This document shows positions 36,973 through 45,696 of a DNA stretch of 64,000 nucleotides, in pieces. The stretch comes from Terriglobia bacterium. GTDB taxonomy: Bacteria; Acidobacteriota; Terriglobia; Acidiferrales; UBA7541. The notes under the pieces were generated by a model that did no database searches, was not told the origin of the DNA, and saw only the letters and a list, made by a program, of their open reading frames with translations. The stretch covers positions 50,378 to 114,377 of the forward strand of contig JAIQGC010000004.1 of the NCBI GenBank assembly GCA_020072805.1, written 5' to 3'. Position 1 is the stretch's first letter; each line of letters begins with the position of its first letter. The translations under genes were made by a program, and so were the position numbers.

Positions 36973-37559
36973 ACCGCTGCCCTGCATGCGGCGCCGAGCG
37001 CGCCGCGGTGCTGTGCCCTGCCTGCGGCCTCACCCAGGAGGCTGCCGAAGTGGTCCTGCGCCGCCGCCTCATCGTGCACACCCTCGTGTTTCTTCCCGGC
37101 TCTCTGCTTTTCCCCTTCCTCAGCCAGCTCTATCCTCCCCTCGATCTCGACGCCATGCTGGTTTTCTTCGGCACTCTCTTCTTTCTGGCCATTTTCCTGG
37201 TCGTTCTGATTGACCGCAGGACTCGCGCCCACCAGGACGTCGAACTTCTCAAGCGCATCTTCTTCGGACTTACCCCTTTGCCCTGGGTACTGGGCGCGGC
37301 CCTCTTCCTCAATGGCCGCCTGGATCGCGGCAAGCCGGAGTTTCACCCCACCAGTGTCGTGAGCCGATTTGAAATGAAAGGACTGGTGCGTGGAAGCCGG
37401 CGTCTGATGGTCTATTCCTGGCGGGAAAGCCATCGCCTCGAGCGCCTGGCGGCGGAACCCGATGATTTCGCGCGCTTCCGCGATGGCGATGCCGTGGTGG
37501 TGGGCGTGATGCCCGGCGCGCTGGGCATTCCCTGGCTGTACGGGGTCTACCGAAAATAG
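36969..37559 (+). CDS. Zinc-ribbon membrane protein of unknown function
   Basis: A 196-residue protein. A double CxxC zinc ribbon opens it (CPACGAERAAVLCPACG, residues 4-20). Three hydrophobic helices follow (about 36-55, 60-80, 92-108), with a soluble C-terminal beta-rich tail (about 125-196) that resembles a small barrel. The start overlaps the PilZ stop, so the two are translated together. Function unknown; a membrane partner for the c-di-GMP-binding protein is a guess from the arrangement. Confidence 0.7.
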   Translation: MNRCPACGAERAAVLCPACGLTQEAAEVVLRRRLIVHTLVFLPGSLLFPFLSQLYPPLDLDAMLVFFGTLFFLAIFLVVLIDRRTRAHQDVELLKRIFFGLTPLPWVLGAALFLNGRLDRGKPEFHPTSVVSRFEMKGLVRGSRRLMVYSWRESHRLERLAAEPDDFARFRDGDAVVVGVMPGALGIPWLYGVYRK

Positions 37560-37595
37560 CGTGCCGCGGGCGCACGCGCCGGTCTCTTCATCACA

Positions 37596-38183
37596 TCAAT
37601 ACATCGGCCGCCCGTTGAGCTTCAGCGGAATCTGTAGTTCCAGGATATGCCCGTCCTTGCCCAGCCGGAAGCGGATGCGGTGCATGGGCCCGATGTCGCG
37701 CTCGTTCCATTCGCGTGTGGGCAGGGGATTGTCCGGAAATTCCGGGTTGTTCCACAGCAGCGTCTCGCCCTTCAGCGTAAAGCTCTGCGGATCAATGTCG
37801 TACACTTCCTCCTCCCTGAGCCCCACCAGAAGATACCGTTTCCAAAGCCGCAGCATCAGCCATCCGCGCTTCCCGCTGTAGTACATGTTCCAGGATCTCG
37901 GCGGCTCGTTGTTCAGCTTCACGATGCCCATCACCACCTGTTTCCATTCCACGCTCTCCGCCGGCGCTGGCACCTGCGCGGGAGCCTTCTCCCCGCTGAA
38001 TCCCAGAAAGGCCCCACAGGCCAGCAGGATGGCGATTCGCCGGCCCCAGGCCAGCCGCCGGGGCGCTGCGCAGGAGGTCGGGTTGTTGCTTCTTGGCTTT
38101 GCGCTCAGGACAAATCTCCTCGCAAAATGAGATGAACTCGAACAGTGTACGCTGCGGCACATTCCCCGGCAAGATGAGGGCAT
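37596..38183 (-). CDS. Secreted protein of unknown function
   Basis: A 195-codon frame whose reliable part starts near residue 48: a signal-peptide-like WGRRIAILLACGAFLGFSG followed by an AQ cleavage site, then about 125 residues of predicted beta structure (VEWKQVVMGIVKLNN, WLMLRLWKRYLLVGL, MHRIRFRLGKDGHILELQIPL). The true start is uncertain. ATG 38183 lacks a clear ribosome-binding site and gives an implausible long N-terminus. A GAGGAG lies 7 bases before an in-frame CTG (about residue 27). Convergent with the zinc-ribbon gene. Confidence 0.6.
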   Translation of the reverse strand: MPSSCRGMCRSVHCSSSSHFARRFVLSAKPRSNNPTSCAAPRRLAWGRRIAILLACGAFLGFSGEKAPAQVPAPAESVEWKQVVMGIVKLNNEPPRSWNMYYSGKRGWLMLRLWKRYLLVGLREEEVYDIDPQSFTLKGETLLWNNPEFPDNPLPTREWNERDIGPMHRIRFRLGKDGHILELQIPLKLNGRPMY

Positions 38184-38225
38184 TTGCGCATTGGCCTATG
38201 CGCATTGCCCGGTATACTGCTTTCC

Positions 38226-39068
38226 ATGCGATTTACCGCCAGGATAGCGACCCGCGCTTACCGCACGCTGCGGCGCGTCTTTCCTCGCTGCGCGACCCTT
38301 TCCCAGGCCATTGCCTTCAATCTTTTCCTGGCTTTTTTCCCCACACTCCTCATGGCCATTGCCCTGGCCACCACTCCCGTCGGCGGCCGTGCCAACCTCC
38401 TCGAACTCATCCGCGATTTCACCAAAATGCTTCCACCGGATAGCCAGCAAATCGTCTCCGAGTTTCTGGTCAAGCGCGGACCGGACGCCTGGCGCTGGTT
38501 CCTGCTCGGATGGACCGGAACCCTGCTGGCCGGCTCTCAAGTGATGATGCTGCTCATGGATGGAATTCGCGTGATCTATGACGACCCGCAGCGCATGGCC
38601 TTTCACAAGCGCCTCGTCCGCGGCTTGCTCCTTCTGGTCGTCACCATGGTTCCTATGCTCTCCGCTGCGATTCTCGGCGTCCTGGGGCGCCCTTTGCGCC
38701 ACTGGCTGGCCGCTCACTTCGGCCAGAGCAGCCTCCTGCGCGCCGACTGGACCGTCTTCTTTCAGCTCATCGCCATCCTGCTGGGAATTATCGCCCTGAC
38801 CATCATCTATCGCATGGCTCGCCCCGCCGAACGCACCCTGCGCGGCGTGCTGCCCGGTGCCATCCTGGCCACCCTGCTGTGGTGGCTGGTGGACGTGATT
38901 TTCGGCACCTACGTGCGTAAAATGCAGTATGGTGTAGTCTATGGCGGCCTGGCGGCGGCCATCGGCCTGCTCCTGTGGATGCAGATCTCCGCTTCCGTCA
39001 TTTTTCTCGGCGCCGCCTGGAACGCGGAATCCTCCGCGCGCCATCGCAAACTCCGCTCCGCGGATTGA
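38226..39068 (+). CDS. YihY/BrkB-family inner-membrane protein
   Basis: A 280-residue membrane protein with five to six helices. Family landmarks are an N-terminal amphipathic helix, ATLSQAIAFNLFLAFFPTLLMAIALA (about 26-51), a segment with PLRHWLAAHFGQ, the GVLPGAILATLLWWLVDVIFGTYV block, and VYGGLAAAIGLLLWMQISASVIFLGAAWNAE at the end. Relatives were once called RNase BN but are integral membrane proteins of unknown transport function. ATG 38226 is used. A TATACT element ends 7 bases before it, so the mRNA may be leaderless. Confidence 0.88.
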   Translation: MRFTARIATRAYRTLRRVFPRCATLSQAIAFNLFLAFFPTLLMAIALATTPVGGRANLLELIRDFTKMLPPDSQQIVSEFLVKRGPDAWRWFLLGWTGTLLAGSQVMMLLMDGIRVIYDDPQRMAFHKRLVRGLLLLVVTMVPMLSAAILGVLGRPLRHWLAAHFGQSSLLRADWTVFFQLIAILLGIIALTIIYRMARPAERTLRGVLPGAILATLLWWLVDVIFGTYVRKMQYGVVYGGLAAAIGLLLWMQISASVIFLGAAWNAESSARHRKLRSAD

Positions 39069-39080
39069 AAGGCAGAGCCA

Positions 39081-39329
39081 GTGCCCGCAACACCCAAACC
39101 TGCAACGCTTCTGCTCGTGCAATGCTACGCCGGCTATCGCGGCGATGAGCGCCCCCGCAGTTTCGTCCTCGCCGGGCGCACTTTCGAGGTTTCCGAGGTG
39201 GAAGACAAATGGTATTCCCCCGGCGCCACATTCTTCCGCGTGCGCACTCCCGATGAGGACCGCTACATTCTCCGCCACGATGACGCCCAGGACGTTTGGA
39301 GCCTGGAGGGCTACTCCGCCAAACGCTGA
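39081..39329 (+). CDS. Small protein of unknown function
   Basis: An 82-residue protein from a GTG at 39081, 12 bases after the YihY stop. Predicted mostly beta: LLLVQCYAGYRGDERPRSF, VSEVEDKWYSPGATFFRVRTPDEDRYILRHD, WSLEGY. The compact beta pattern resembles small acidobacterial proteins annotated only as hypothetical. No signal peptide, no metal motif. Likely co-transcribed with the upstream gene. Confidence 0.6.
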   Translation: MPATPKPATLLLVQCYAGYRGDERPRSFVLAGRTFEVSEVEDKWYSPGATFFRVRTPDEDRYILRHDDAQDVWSLEGYSAKR

Positions 39330-40113
39330 ATCCCGGCTCTTCCATATCTGTTTTCCGCTCCGTGCGGACGCTGCTTTACTAAAATTGTTTCCTTTCTACC
39401 CGCGCCGAAAAGCTTTCTCCGAAAAACTCTGCGCCAAATCGTTTTACTACACAGATAGAGAAGGAGTTATGGCCAGTCCAGCGACTGGTACTCCAAATGC
39501 GTAGTCTTCAGTAATAGCTAGTGGCCGTTTGGTCTGAGCGTATTACGAGCTGCTCGGGCCCCGGGAGCAATCGCGTGTGCGCACACGCGATTGCTCATCA
39601 ATCGGACGAACGTGCCGGATTTTCCTGCGGCACTTTCGTCTCGAATTGGCCACGTTCTGTTTTCTTGCCGAAGTGGTTTTTCAGAGAACCGGAAAGAAAA
39701 AACTCGATCCGCGGAAAGCCGTTTTTGCCTGGCCCATTCGAGCCCGGCGAAAGCGGCTTCTTTTTTGCGCCATGCTCGGTTCAATCCTTACGCAGGAGAC
39801 TGGCCTTGCTTTAAGAATGCGGCTGCTGCTGCGTTCGGTATCAGAGAACATACCGGGTAGTAACGCTTTCCAGGCCGATCGCGAGAAGACAGGTAACGAC
39901 TATGTGACATTTTCGGACATTGGAAAATGACAATCTACGCTGCGACCGAGCACAACCATCTACCCAGGATTTTCGTAAGTTGTTGTAAATACAACTGTTA
40001 ATATGTTTCCACCTGGAATGGCCAAACGAATGCACTATTAAATCTTAACTTAGGTTCCAGTACTTTCTAAGCAAAAGTTGTAGTACTTAAATCCGGTAAG
40101 GGAGGCCGATCCC
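39330..40113. other. Long non-coding stretch upstream of the pilin genes
   Basis: Nearly 800 bases without a convincing gene. It contains a perfect 32-base palindrome at 39565-39596 and a short 11-codon open frame (39469-39504) after AAGGAG, but with only a 2-base spacer. The right end is AT-rich and has two AGTACT boxes (40058-40063 and 40082-40087), which may be promoter elements of the pilin operon. A GGGAGG site lies 8 bases before 40114. Confidence 0.5.
39565..39596. repeat. Perfect 32-base palindrome
   Basis: Each half is 16 bases (left half GAGCAATCGCGTGTGC) and there is no spacer at the centre. As RNA it would leave no room for a loop at its centre, so a protein-binding site or a cruciform-prone DNA element is more likely than a terminator. 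No T-run follows. Confidence 0.8.
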
Positions 40114-40704
40114 ATGGTCGTAGCTCGGTGCGGACGTGTGCGCAATGAAGTTCAGCGCAAGGCACAGGCTGGTTTCAGCCTGGTGGAAGTGCTGGTGGCG
40201 ATGCTCGTTTTGATTGTTGGAGTCGTGGCGTTGGCGCAAGTGGTGCCGACGGCTCTGGACCTGGACGCGCGGAATCTCGCCAGCAGCCAGGCGGTGATCG
40301 CGGCCCAGAAAGAACTGGAACAGATGGCCAGACAGCCCATGGCAGTCCAGAACGCGGGGCTGGCCCTGGGCCATTACAACTTCGTGGATCAAGACGGGGA
40401 TTTGATCTATCTGGGGGCCGCGGCGCCGCCCTCTCCGGGGTTAGGGATTGCTCCTGCTTCCGTGCAGACCGGATGCCCCATGGCTGGCAATGCCATCGAT
40501 TTCAGCGTGCCCTGCACCGTGCCGGGGCATTCCAAGAAGCGCATCATGAGTGGAAGAACTTTTGACATCCGCTGGAGCGTGTTGACGGTGTACGGCAATG
40601 AGCGGGGCGTCGTCCGGCCGGTGACCAAGCGCATCAGCATCGCGGCAAAGAGCAATGTGCGTTCGATGACGCCCCTGACGCTCAATCTGTTGGTTTCCTA
40701 CTAG
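40114..40704 (+). CDS. Minor pilin of the PilV type
   Basis: A 196-residue prepilin. A short basic leader ends in a prepilin-peptidase site (QAG|FSLVEVLVAMLVLIVGVVAL, cleavage near residue 19, Glu at +5), followed by the N-terminal pilin helix. The C-terminal part (about 45-196) is a beta-rich head with two cysteines that may pair. It is the first of three coupled minor pilin genes, which prime assembly of type IV pili or pseudopili in the inner membrane. GGGAGG lies 8 bases before ATG 40114. Confidence 0.83.
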   Translation: MVVARCGRVRNEVQRKAQAGFSLVEVLVAMLVLIVGVVALAQVVPTALDLDARNLASSQAVIAAQKELEQMARQPMAVQNAGLALGHYNFVDQDGDLIYLGAAAPPSPGLGIAPASVQTGCPMAGNAIDFSVPCTVPGHSKKRIMSGRTFDIRWSVLTVYGNERGVVRPVTKRISIAAKSNVRSMTPLTLNLLVSY

Positions 40705-40713
40705 GAGAACTTC

Positions 40714-41451
40714 ATGCGCATAAATAAAAACAAGTCGCGTGGCGCTTCGCTGATCGAACTGCTGGTGTCCATGGCGATTCTTGGAACGATTATGACAACG
40801 ATGTTCCAGCTGTTGCGTGATTCCCAGTATCGGGTTACGGCCGAGCAGGATTTCACGCCGGTGTTCCAGGAGGTCCGTAACAGCGTGGACCTGATCATCC
40901 GGGACATCCATCGAGCGGGCTATCCCTCGCCGTTTACCTACGCGGCCACCCCCGACGACCCGTTACTGGCCCCCGCGCCCTTGCAGAATATGTTTTCCGT
41001 GGGATTGGTCGGGCTGCCCACGCAGACCTGCTTGCCCACGGTCACCTGCGCCGTGCCCAATGGCTTCGACCTGCTCCTGGAGGTCAATCCAGACACGAAC
41101 AGCGTGGTCTTTAAGGACCAGGTGCAGTGGGTCGAGTACCGGCTGGTGCGGCCGGCCGGCAGCCAGACGGGAACGCTGATGCGCAGCATGATCCCGAAAG
41201 CCTCGGGCACGGACCCGTACTCCACCGCAAAACTGACGCCGGTCATTGAAAATGTCTTGAACGATCCGGCCAATCCCGCGGACGCCATTTTCACCTACTC
41301 CTGCGCTCCGGCGGCTTGCACCAAGACCGGAGACATCAACCAGGTTCTGGTCAATGTGCGTGTGCGTTCCTACCACAGGGACATGCAGACCAACCAATAT
41401 CGCGTGGTTACGGTTGCCGGCCTTGCGCAGAAAATGAATCCAGGCTACTGA
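40714..41451 (+). CDS. Minor pilin of the PilW type
   Basis: A 245-residue prepilin with cleavage site SRG|ASLIELLVSMAILGTIMTTMF near residue 10 (Glu at +5). The body is long, with a FQEVRNSVDLIIRDIHRAGYPSPF segment typical of PilW-like proteins and two CxxxxC-type cysteine pairs. It follows the PilV-like gene by 9 bases (AGGAG site) and precedes the PilX-like gene. Together the three probably form the tip-initiating complex. Confidence 0.83.
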   Translation: MRINKNKSRGASLIELLVSMAILGTIMTTMFQLLRDSQYRVTAEQDFTPVFQEVRNSVDLIIRDIHRAGYPSPFTYAATPDDPLLAPAPLQNMFSVGLVGLPTQTCLPTVTCAVPNGFDLLLEVNPDTNSVVFKDQVQWVEYRLVRPAGSQTGTLMRSMIPKASGTDPYSTAKLTPVIENVLNDPANPADAIFTYSCAPAACTKTGDINQVLVNVRVRSYHRDMQTNQYRVVTVAGLAQKMNPGY

Positions 41452-41477
41452 CAAGAAAAAGAACAGGGGAAACGACA

Positions 41478-43127
41478 ATGAAAAAACAGATTCAAGCACG
41501 CAGACTTTCCGAACGCGGAATCGCCCTCTTGACCGTTCTGATGGCCCTGGTCATGATGTCGGCCTTGACGGTGGCCATTCTTCTGGTGGCCAGCCAGGAG
41601 AGCTTCATGGCGGGCAAGCATCGCAACAATGCCAGTGTGTTCTACGCGGCTACGGCGGGTCTTGCCGAAGCGCGCGGGCGCATGCTCTATTTCCATCCCA
41701 ACGCCCTCACTGGCGGGTCGGCGCCCGTCAACCTGCCCTATTCAGCCAACGAGGTTGTCTACCTCCTGAATCCCGCTCCGGGAGAGGTCGTGGACCCCGT
41801 GAATCTTGCTAATAAGTACGCGGACATGGAGTATATGCGGGAATTCGGTACCACCGTTCCCACGGTCACCAAAGTCCCCCCTGTGGCGGGGAGCGTCTCC
41901 GCGACGATCCCCTTCAAATGGGTGCGCATCACCGTGAAGACGGAGCAATCCGCCAACACGGACATCAACGGCGACGGCGTAATCGACGCAACCACCCCCG
42001 TTTTTTACGATGGCAAGCGGCAGAACCTCGCCTTCAACGGCGACATGGTGTACCGCCTGACTGGGTTGGCGGTCTTGCCCAATGGGGCCAATCGCATTGT
42101 GCAAACTGACGTTGCGGGACAGCTCAAGGGCTTTGACTACGCTCTGGCCGTGGACGGCACCTGTGAGATGGAACCCATGGGGGTGACCGCTACAGTCATG
42201 GGAAATGTGCAGTGCAATAGCCACATCTCCCTGCAGGGCACCATGGCCGTCAGTGGAACCTTCGCCTCCGGCGGCCAAATCACGGGACCGGGCGCCGTCA
42301 GTCTCACTTCCGCCGCCGGTCAGGTTCAAGCCAATGGCCCCGTGACCGTCGGCGTGACCAACACCACCGGAGCTCCTCCTAGCGTTACCACCGGCTCCGG
42401 CACGGTGACCCCGATGGTGTCTCCTGCGACTCCCACCCCGGCCCCCTTGCCTTTGAACACAATGCCCAATCCCAGCGCGACCGCTCTCATCGCCGCGGTG
42501 ACTCAGACCAATCCCGTCGGCACTTGCGTCGGCGGCAACCTTGTCTTCGATCTGGGCAATGCCATTCCCAAGCAGGTCTTCGAGTTCAATGGCACGCCCT
42601 ACATGACCGCCTGCGGCACCATCCTCGATCCCACCAATTTTCCGGCGAACGTGGTGTTCAGCGGTACGGGCACCATCTGGCTCAGCAATTCCCCTGGGCA
42701 GGACACCAAATTCAACAACAATTTCGGCACGCCGACGACCCCGGTGAATCTCAACATCATCGTCCGCCCCCGGGATAACACGGTGGGCACCGGCGAAGTC
42801 GAATTTGCGGGGGGCGTGAACAACATCCGCGGTTTGATTTACGTCCAGGGCGAAATCGAAACGGAACCGGCCAAGGTAAAGGCCGCAGGCGGAATCGGCC
42901 ACCCCACCTGCCCCAAGATTGCCAGCCAGCAATTCACTCTTTCGGGCGCCATGATGGCATATGGTCCGAATGCCGAGTTCGAGATCAGCTCCTGCAGCAC
43001 CAACGTAGGCATCACCTACAACCCCTTGCAACTCTTGCGCGGCAACCCTCCTCCGGGCTTTGGCGGACTGCTGGTCTTCGGCATTGGCAACTCCGTCGTC
43101 CTGAACTGGCGGGACATTGTCCTGTAA
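41478..43127 (+). CDS. PilX-like minor pilin with large extracellular domain
   Basis: A 549-residue protein. The N-terminus RGIALLTVLMALVMMSALTVAILL lacks the usual Glu at +5 but matches PilX_N, including the downstream FYAATAGLAEARGRMLY. The remainder is far larger than ordinary PilX (about 200 residues) and Thr/Pro/Gly-rich. It carries a calcium-type loop DINGDGVID (162-170) and beta-strand repeats (about 225-540). This could act as adhesin tip or PilY1 substitute. AGGGGAA precedes ATG 41478. It ends just before a bidirectional terminator. Confidence 0.8.
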   Translation: MKKQIQARRLSERGIALLTVLMALVMMSALTVAILLVASQESFMAGKHRNNASVFYAATAGLAEARGRMLYFHPNALTGGSAPVNLPYSANEVVYLLNPAPGEVVDPVNLANKYADMEYMREFGTTVPTVTKVPPVAGSVSATIPFKWVRITVKTEQSANTDINGDGVIDATTPVFYDGKRQNLAFNGDMVYRLTGLAVLPNGANRIVQTDVAGQLKGFDYALAVDGTCEMEPMGVTATVMGNVQCNSHISLQGTMAVSGTFASGGQITGPGAVSLTSAAGQVQANGPVTVGVTNTTGAPPSVTTGSGTVTPMVSPATPTPAPLPLNTMPNPSATALIAAVTQTNPVGTCVGGNLVFDLGNAIPKQVFEFNGTPYMTACGTILDPTNFPANVVFSGTGTIWLSNSPGQDTKFNNNFGTPTTPVNLNIIVRPRDNTVGTGEVEFAGGVNNIRGLIYVQGEIETEPAKVKAAGGIGHPTCPKIASQQFTLSGAMMAYGPNAEFEISSCSTNVGITYNPLQLLRGNPPPGFGGLLVFGIGNSVVLNWRDIVL

Positions 43128-43157
43128 CCCAAACGGGCTGCATCGCTCATTAGCAAC

Positions 43158-43191
43158 AAAAAAAAAGGGCGGCCCCTGGCCGCCCTTTTTT
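43158..43191. terminator. Bidirectional terminator between pilX-like and hppA genes
   Basis: An 8-bp stem GGGCGGCC / GGCCGCCC with a 3-base loop, nine A on the left and six T on the right. It serves the convergent genes on both sides. Confidence 0.9.
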
Positions 43192-43236
43192 CAGCTTTCC
43201 ACGGACTGCTAAAAACTGACCACTGACGACTAGTTC

Positions 43237-45696
43237 CTACTGGGCTTCCTTCCGAATGCTCATCCCATAAAACGACCGGTAAACAAACACAAACGACACC
43301 GCGAAGAACGCCGCGGAAAAGACATGCGTCAGCCCCGCTCCGCCGGCTTCCCGCGTCAGTGTGACCGCCAGCTGCACCGCCAGCAGCCCGAACAGCGTGG
43401 TGAACTTGATCACCGGGTTGAGCGCCACCGACGATGTGTCCTTGAACGGATCGCCCACCGTGTCTCCCACCACCGTCGCGTCATGCAGCGGCGTGCCCTT
43501 TTGCTTCATCTCCACTTCGACGATTTTCTTGGCGTTGTCCCACGCCCCGCCGGCGTTGGCCATGAAGATAGCCTGGTACAAGCCGAAAACCGCGATCGAA
43601 ATTAGGTAGCCGATGAAGAAGAACGGCTCCAGGAACGCGAACGACAGCGTGGCGAAGAACACGGCGATGAAAATATTCAGCATGCCCTTCTGCGCGTACT
43701 TCGTGCAGATCTCCACCACCTTCTTGCTGTCTTCCACCGAAGCCTTGATCACCCCTTCCAGCTTGATGTTGGCCTTGATGAATTCCACCGCGCGGTACGC
43801 CCCGGTGGTCACTGCCTGCGTGGACGCTCCGGTGAACCAGTAAATCATCGCCCCGCCGGTGATCAGCCCCAGGAAGAACGGAGCATGCAGCAGCGAGAGC
43901 TTTTCCACGTTGATGGTCAGCCCATGCGTGAGCGCCATGATGATCGAGAAAATCATCGTCGTGGCTCCCACCACCGCCGTGCCGATCAGCACCGGCTTGG
44001 CCGTGGCCTTGAACGTGTTTCCCGCTCCGTCGTTGGCTTCCAGTTGGTGCTTGGCCCGCTCGAAGTTCACGTCAAATCCATGCGTCTTCTTCAACTCTTC
44101 CTTGATCCCCGGAACCTGCTCGATCAGCGACAGTTCATAAACCGACTGTGCGTTGTCCGTCACCGGCCCGTAGGAGTCCACCGCAATCGTTACCGGGCCC
44201 ATGCCCAGGAAGCCGAAAGCCACCAGTCCGAACGCGAAGACCGGCGCCGCGATCATCAGCGCCCCCAGCCCGTGCAGGCTCACCAGGTAGCTGATGGACA
44301 TCAGCAGCACCATGGCCATGCCCAGGTAGTAGCCCGAAAAATTCCCCGCCACGAATCCCGAAAGAATGCCCAGCGACGCTCCGCCCTCCTGCGCCGAGGC
44401 CACCACTTCCTTCACGTGCCGCGATTCGGTCGAAGTAAACACCTTCACCAGCTCCGGAATAATCGCGCCCGCCAGCGTTCCGCAGGAAATAATCGTCGCC
44501 AGCTTCCACCACTGCGTGGTGTCGCCGTTGAGCGTCGGAACCATCTGGTAGGAGACGAAATAGGTCAGCGCGATGGAGACGATGGAAGTGATCCACACCA
44601 GCGAAGTCAGCGGCGCCTCGAAATTCATCTCATCCGCATGGGCAAAGCGCGCCTTGGCGATGATGCTGTTGATGAAATAGGCCGCTGCGCTGGCGAACAG
44701 CATGACGATGCGCATCGCGAAGATCCACACCAGCAACTGCACCTGCACCGTGGGGTTCTTCACGCCCAGCAGAATGAACGTGATCAGCGCCACCCCGGTC
44801 ACGCCATAGGTCTCGAATCCGTCCGCGCTGGGGCCCACCGAATCTCCCGCGTTATCTCCTGTGCAGTCCGCGATCACTCCCGGATTGCGCGCGTCGTCTT
44901 CCTTGATCTTGAAGACGATCTTCATCAGGTCCGCGCCGATGTCCGCAATCTTGGTGAAGATTCCTCCGGCGATGCGCAGCGCCGCCGCTCCCAGCGATTC
45001 CCCGATGGCGAACCCGATGAAGCACTGCCCCGCGTAATCCCCGGGAATAAAGAGCAAAATGAACAACATCATCAGCAGTTCCACGCTGATCAGCATCATC
45101 CCGATGCTCATGCCCGCTTCCAGTGGAATCTTGTAGATCGAAAAGGGCTTCCCGCGCAGGCTGGCGAACGCCGTCCGCGAGTTCGCGAACGTGTTCACCC
45201 GGATGCCGAACCAGGCCACCCCGAAGCTTCCCGCGATGCCCACCAGGCTGAACAGCAGGATGATCCCCACGCGCACCGGCTCCATTTTCAGCAGCACGCC
45301 GAAGTACAGCACGATCACCACCGCGATGAAGCTCTCCAGCAGCAATAGGAATTTTCCCTGCGTCACCAGGTACGTCTTGCAGGTCTCGTAAATCAGCTCG
45401 GAAATCTCTAGCATGCACTTGTGCACCGGCAAATTCTTCAGCTTGGTGTAGATCACCAGTCCGAAGACCAGCCCCAGCACGCAGAACAGCAGCCCCACGG
45501 TCAGCAGCCGGTGTCCGTCAATTCCCCCCAGAAACTGTACCTTCGAGAGGTCCGGCAGCCTCAGGCTCGCTTCGCCTCCCTCGTCGTTTGCCGCTGTCTG
45601 CGCCATCATCGCCGGCGCGCCCATCAGCAGCAGCGCCAGCGCCGCCACCATTGCTTTTCCCGCGCTTGCGCGCAGACTCTTCATCCAGATGCTCAT
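43237..45696 (-). CDS. hppA: Membrane-bound proton/sodium-pumping pyrophosphatase
   Basis: An 819-residue ion pump with about 16 helices that hydrolyses pyrophosphate and drives H+ or Na+ across the membrane. Active-site motifs are GDNAGDSVGPSADGFE and DATVVGDTVGDPFKDTSS with the pyrophosphate-binding aspartates. The K+-sensing position is Lys563 in GNTFKATAKP, which normally marks K+-independent enzymes, but the surrounding sequence is divergent. An N-terminal hydrophobic leader (about 10-30) and extra loops make it longer than usual (about 670-720). The start at 45696 was chosen for its GGAGGAGA site; an upstream ATG at 45738 is less likely. Confidence 0.92.
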   Translation of the reverse strand: MSIWMKSLRASAGKAMVAALALLLMGAPAMMAQTAANDEGGEASLRLPDLSKVQFLGGIDGHRLLTVGLLFCVLGLVFGLVIYTKLKNLPVHKCMLEISELIYETCKTYLVTQGKFLLLLESFIAVVIVLYFGVLLKMEPVRVGIILLFSLVGIAGSFGVAWFGIRVNTFANSRTAFASLRGKPFSIYKIPLEAGMSIGMMLISVELLMMLFILLFIPGDYAGQCFIGFAIGESLGAAALRIAGGIFTKIADIGADLMKIVFKIKEDDARNPGVIADCTGDNAGDSVGPSADGFETYGVTGVALITFILLGVKNPTVQVQLLVWIFAMRIVMLFASAAAYFINSIIAKARFAHADEMNFEAPLTSLVWITSIVSIALTYFVSYQMVPTLNGDTTQWWKLATIISCGTLAGAIIPELVKVFTSTESRHVKEVVASAQEGGASLGILSGFVAGNFSGYYLGMAMVLLMSISYLVSLHGLGALMIAAPVFAFGLVAFGFLGMGPVTIAVDSYGPVTDNAQSVYELSLIEQVPGIKEELKKTHGFDVNFERAKHQLEANDGAGNTFKATAKPVLIGTAVVGATTMIFSIIMALTHGLTINVEKLSLLHAPFFLGLITGGAMIYWFTGASTQAVTTGAYRAVEFIKANIKLEGVIKASVEDSKKVVEICTKYAQKGMLNIFIAVFFATLSFAFLEPFFFIGYLISIAVFGLYQAIFMANAGGAWDNAKKIVEVEMKQKGTPLHDATVVGDTVGDPFKDTSSVALNPVIKFTTLFGLLAVQLAVTLTREAGGAGLTHVFSAAFFAVSFVFVYRSFYGMSIRKEAQ

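Noticed and set aside
39469..39504. 11-codon leader-peptide frame after AAGGAG
   Set aside because: Spacer of 2 bases is too short and nothing downstream suggests attenuation.
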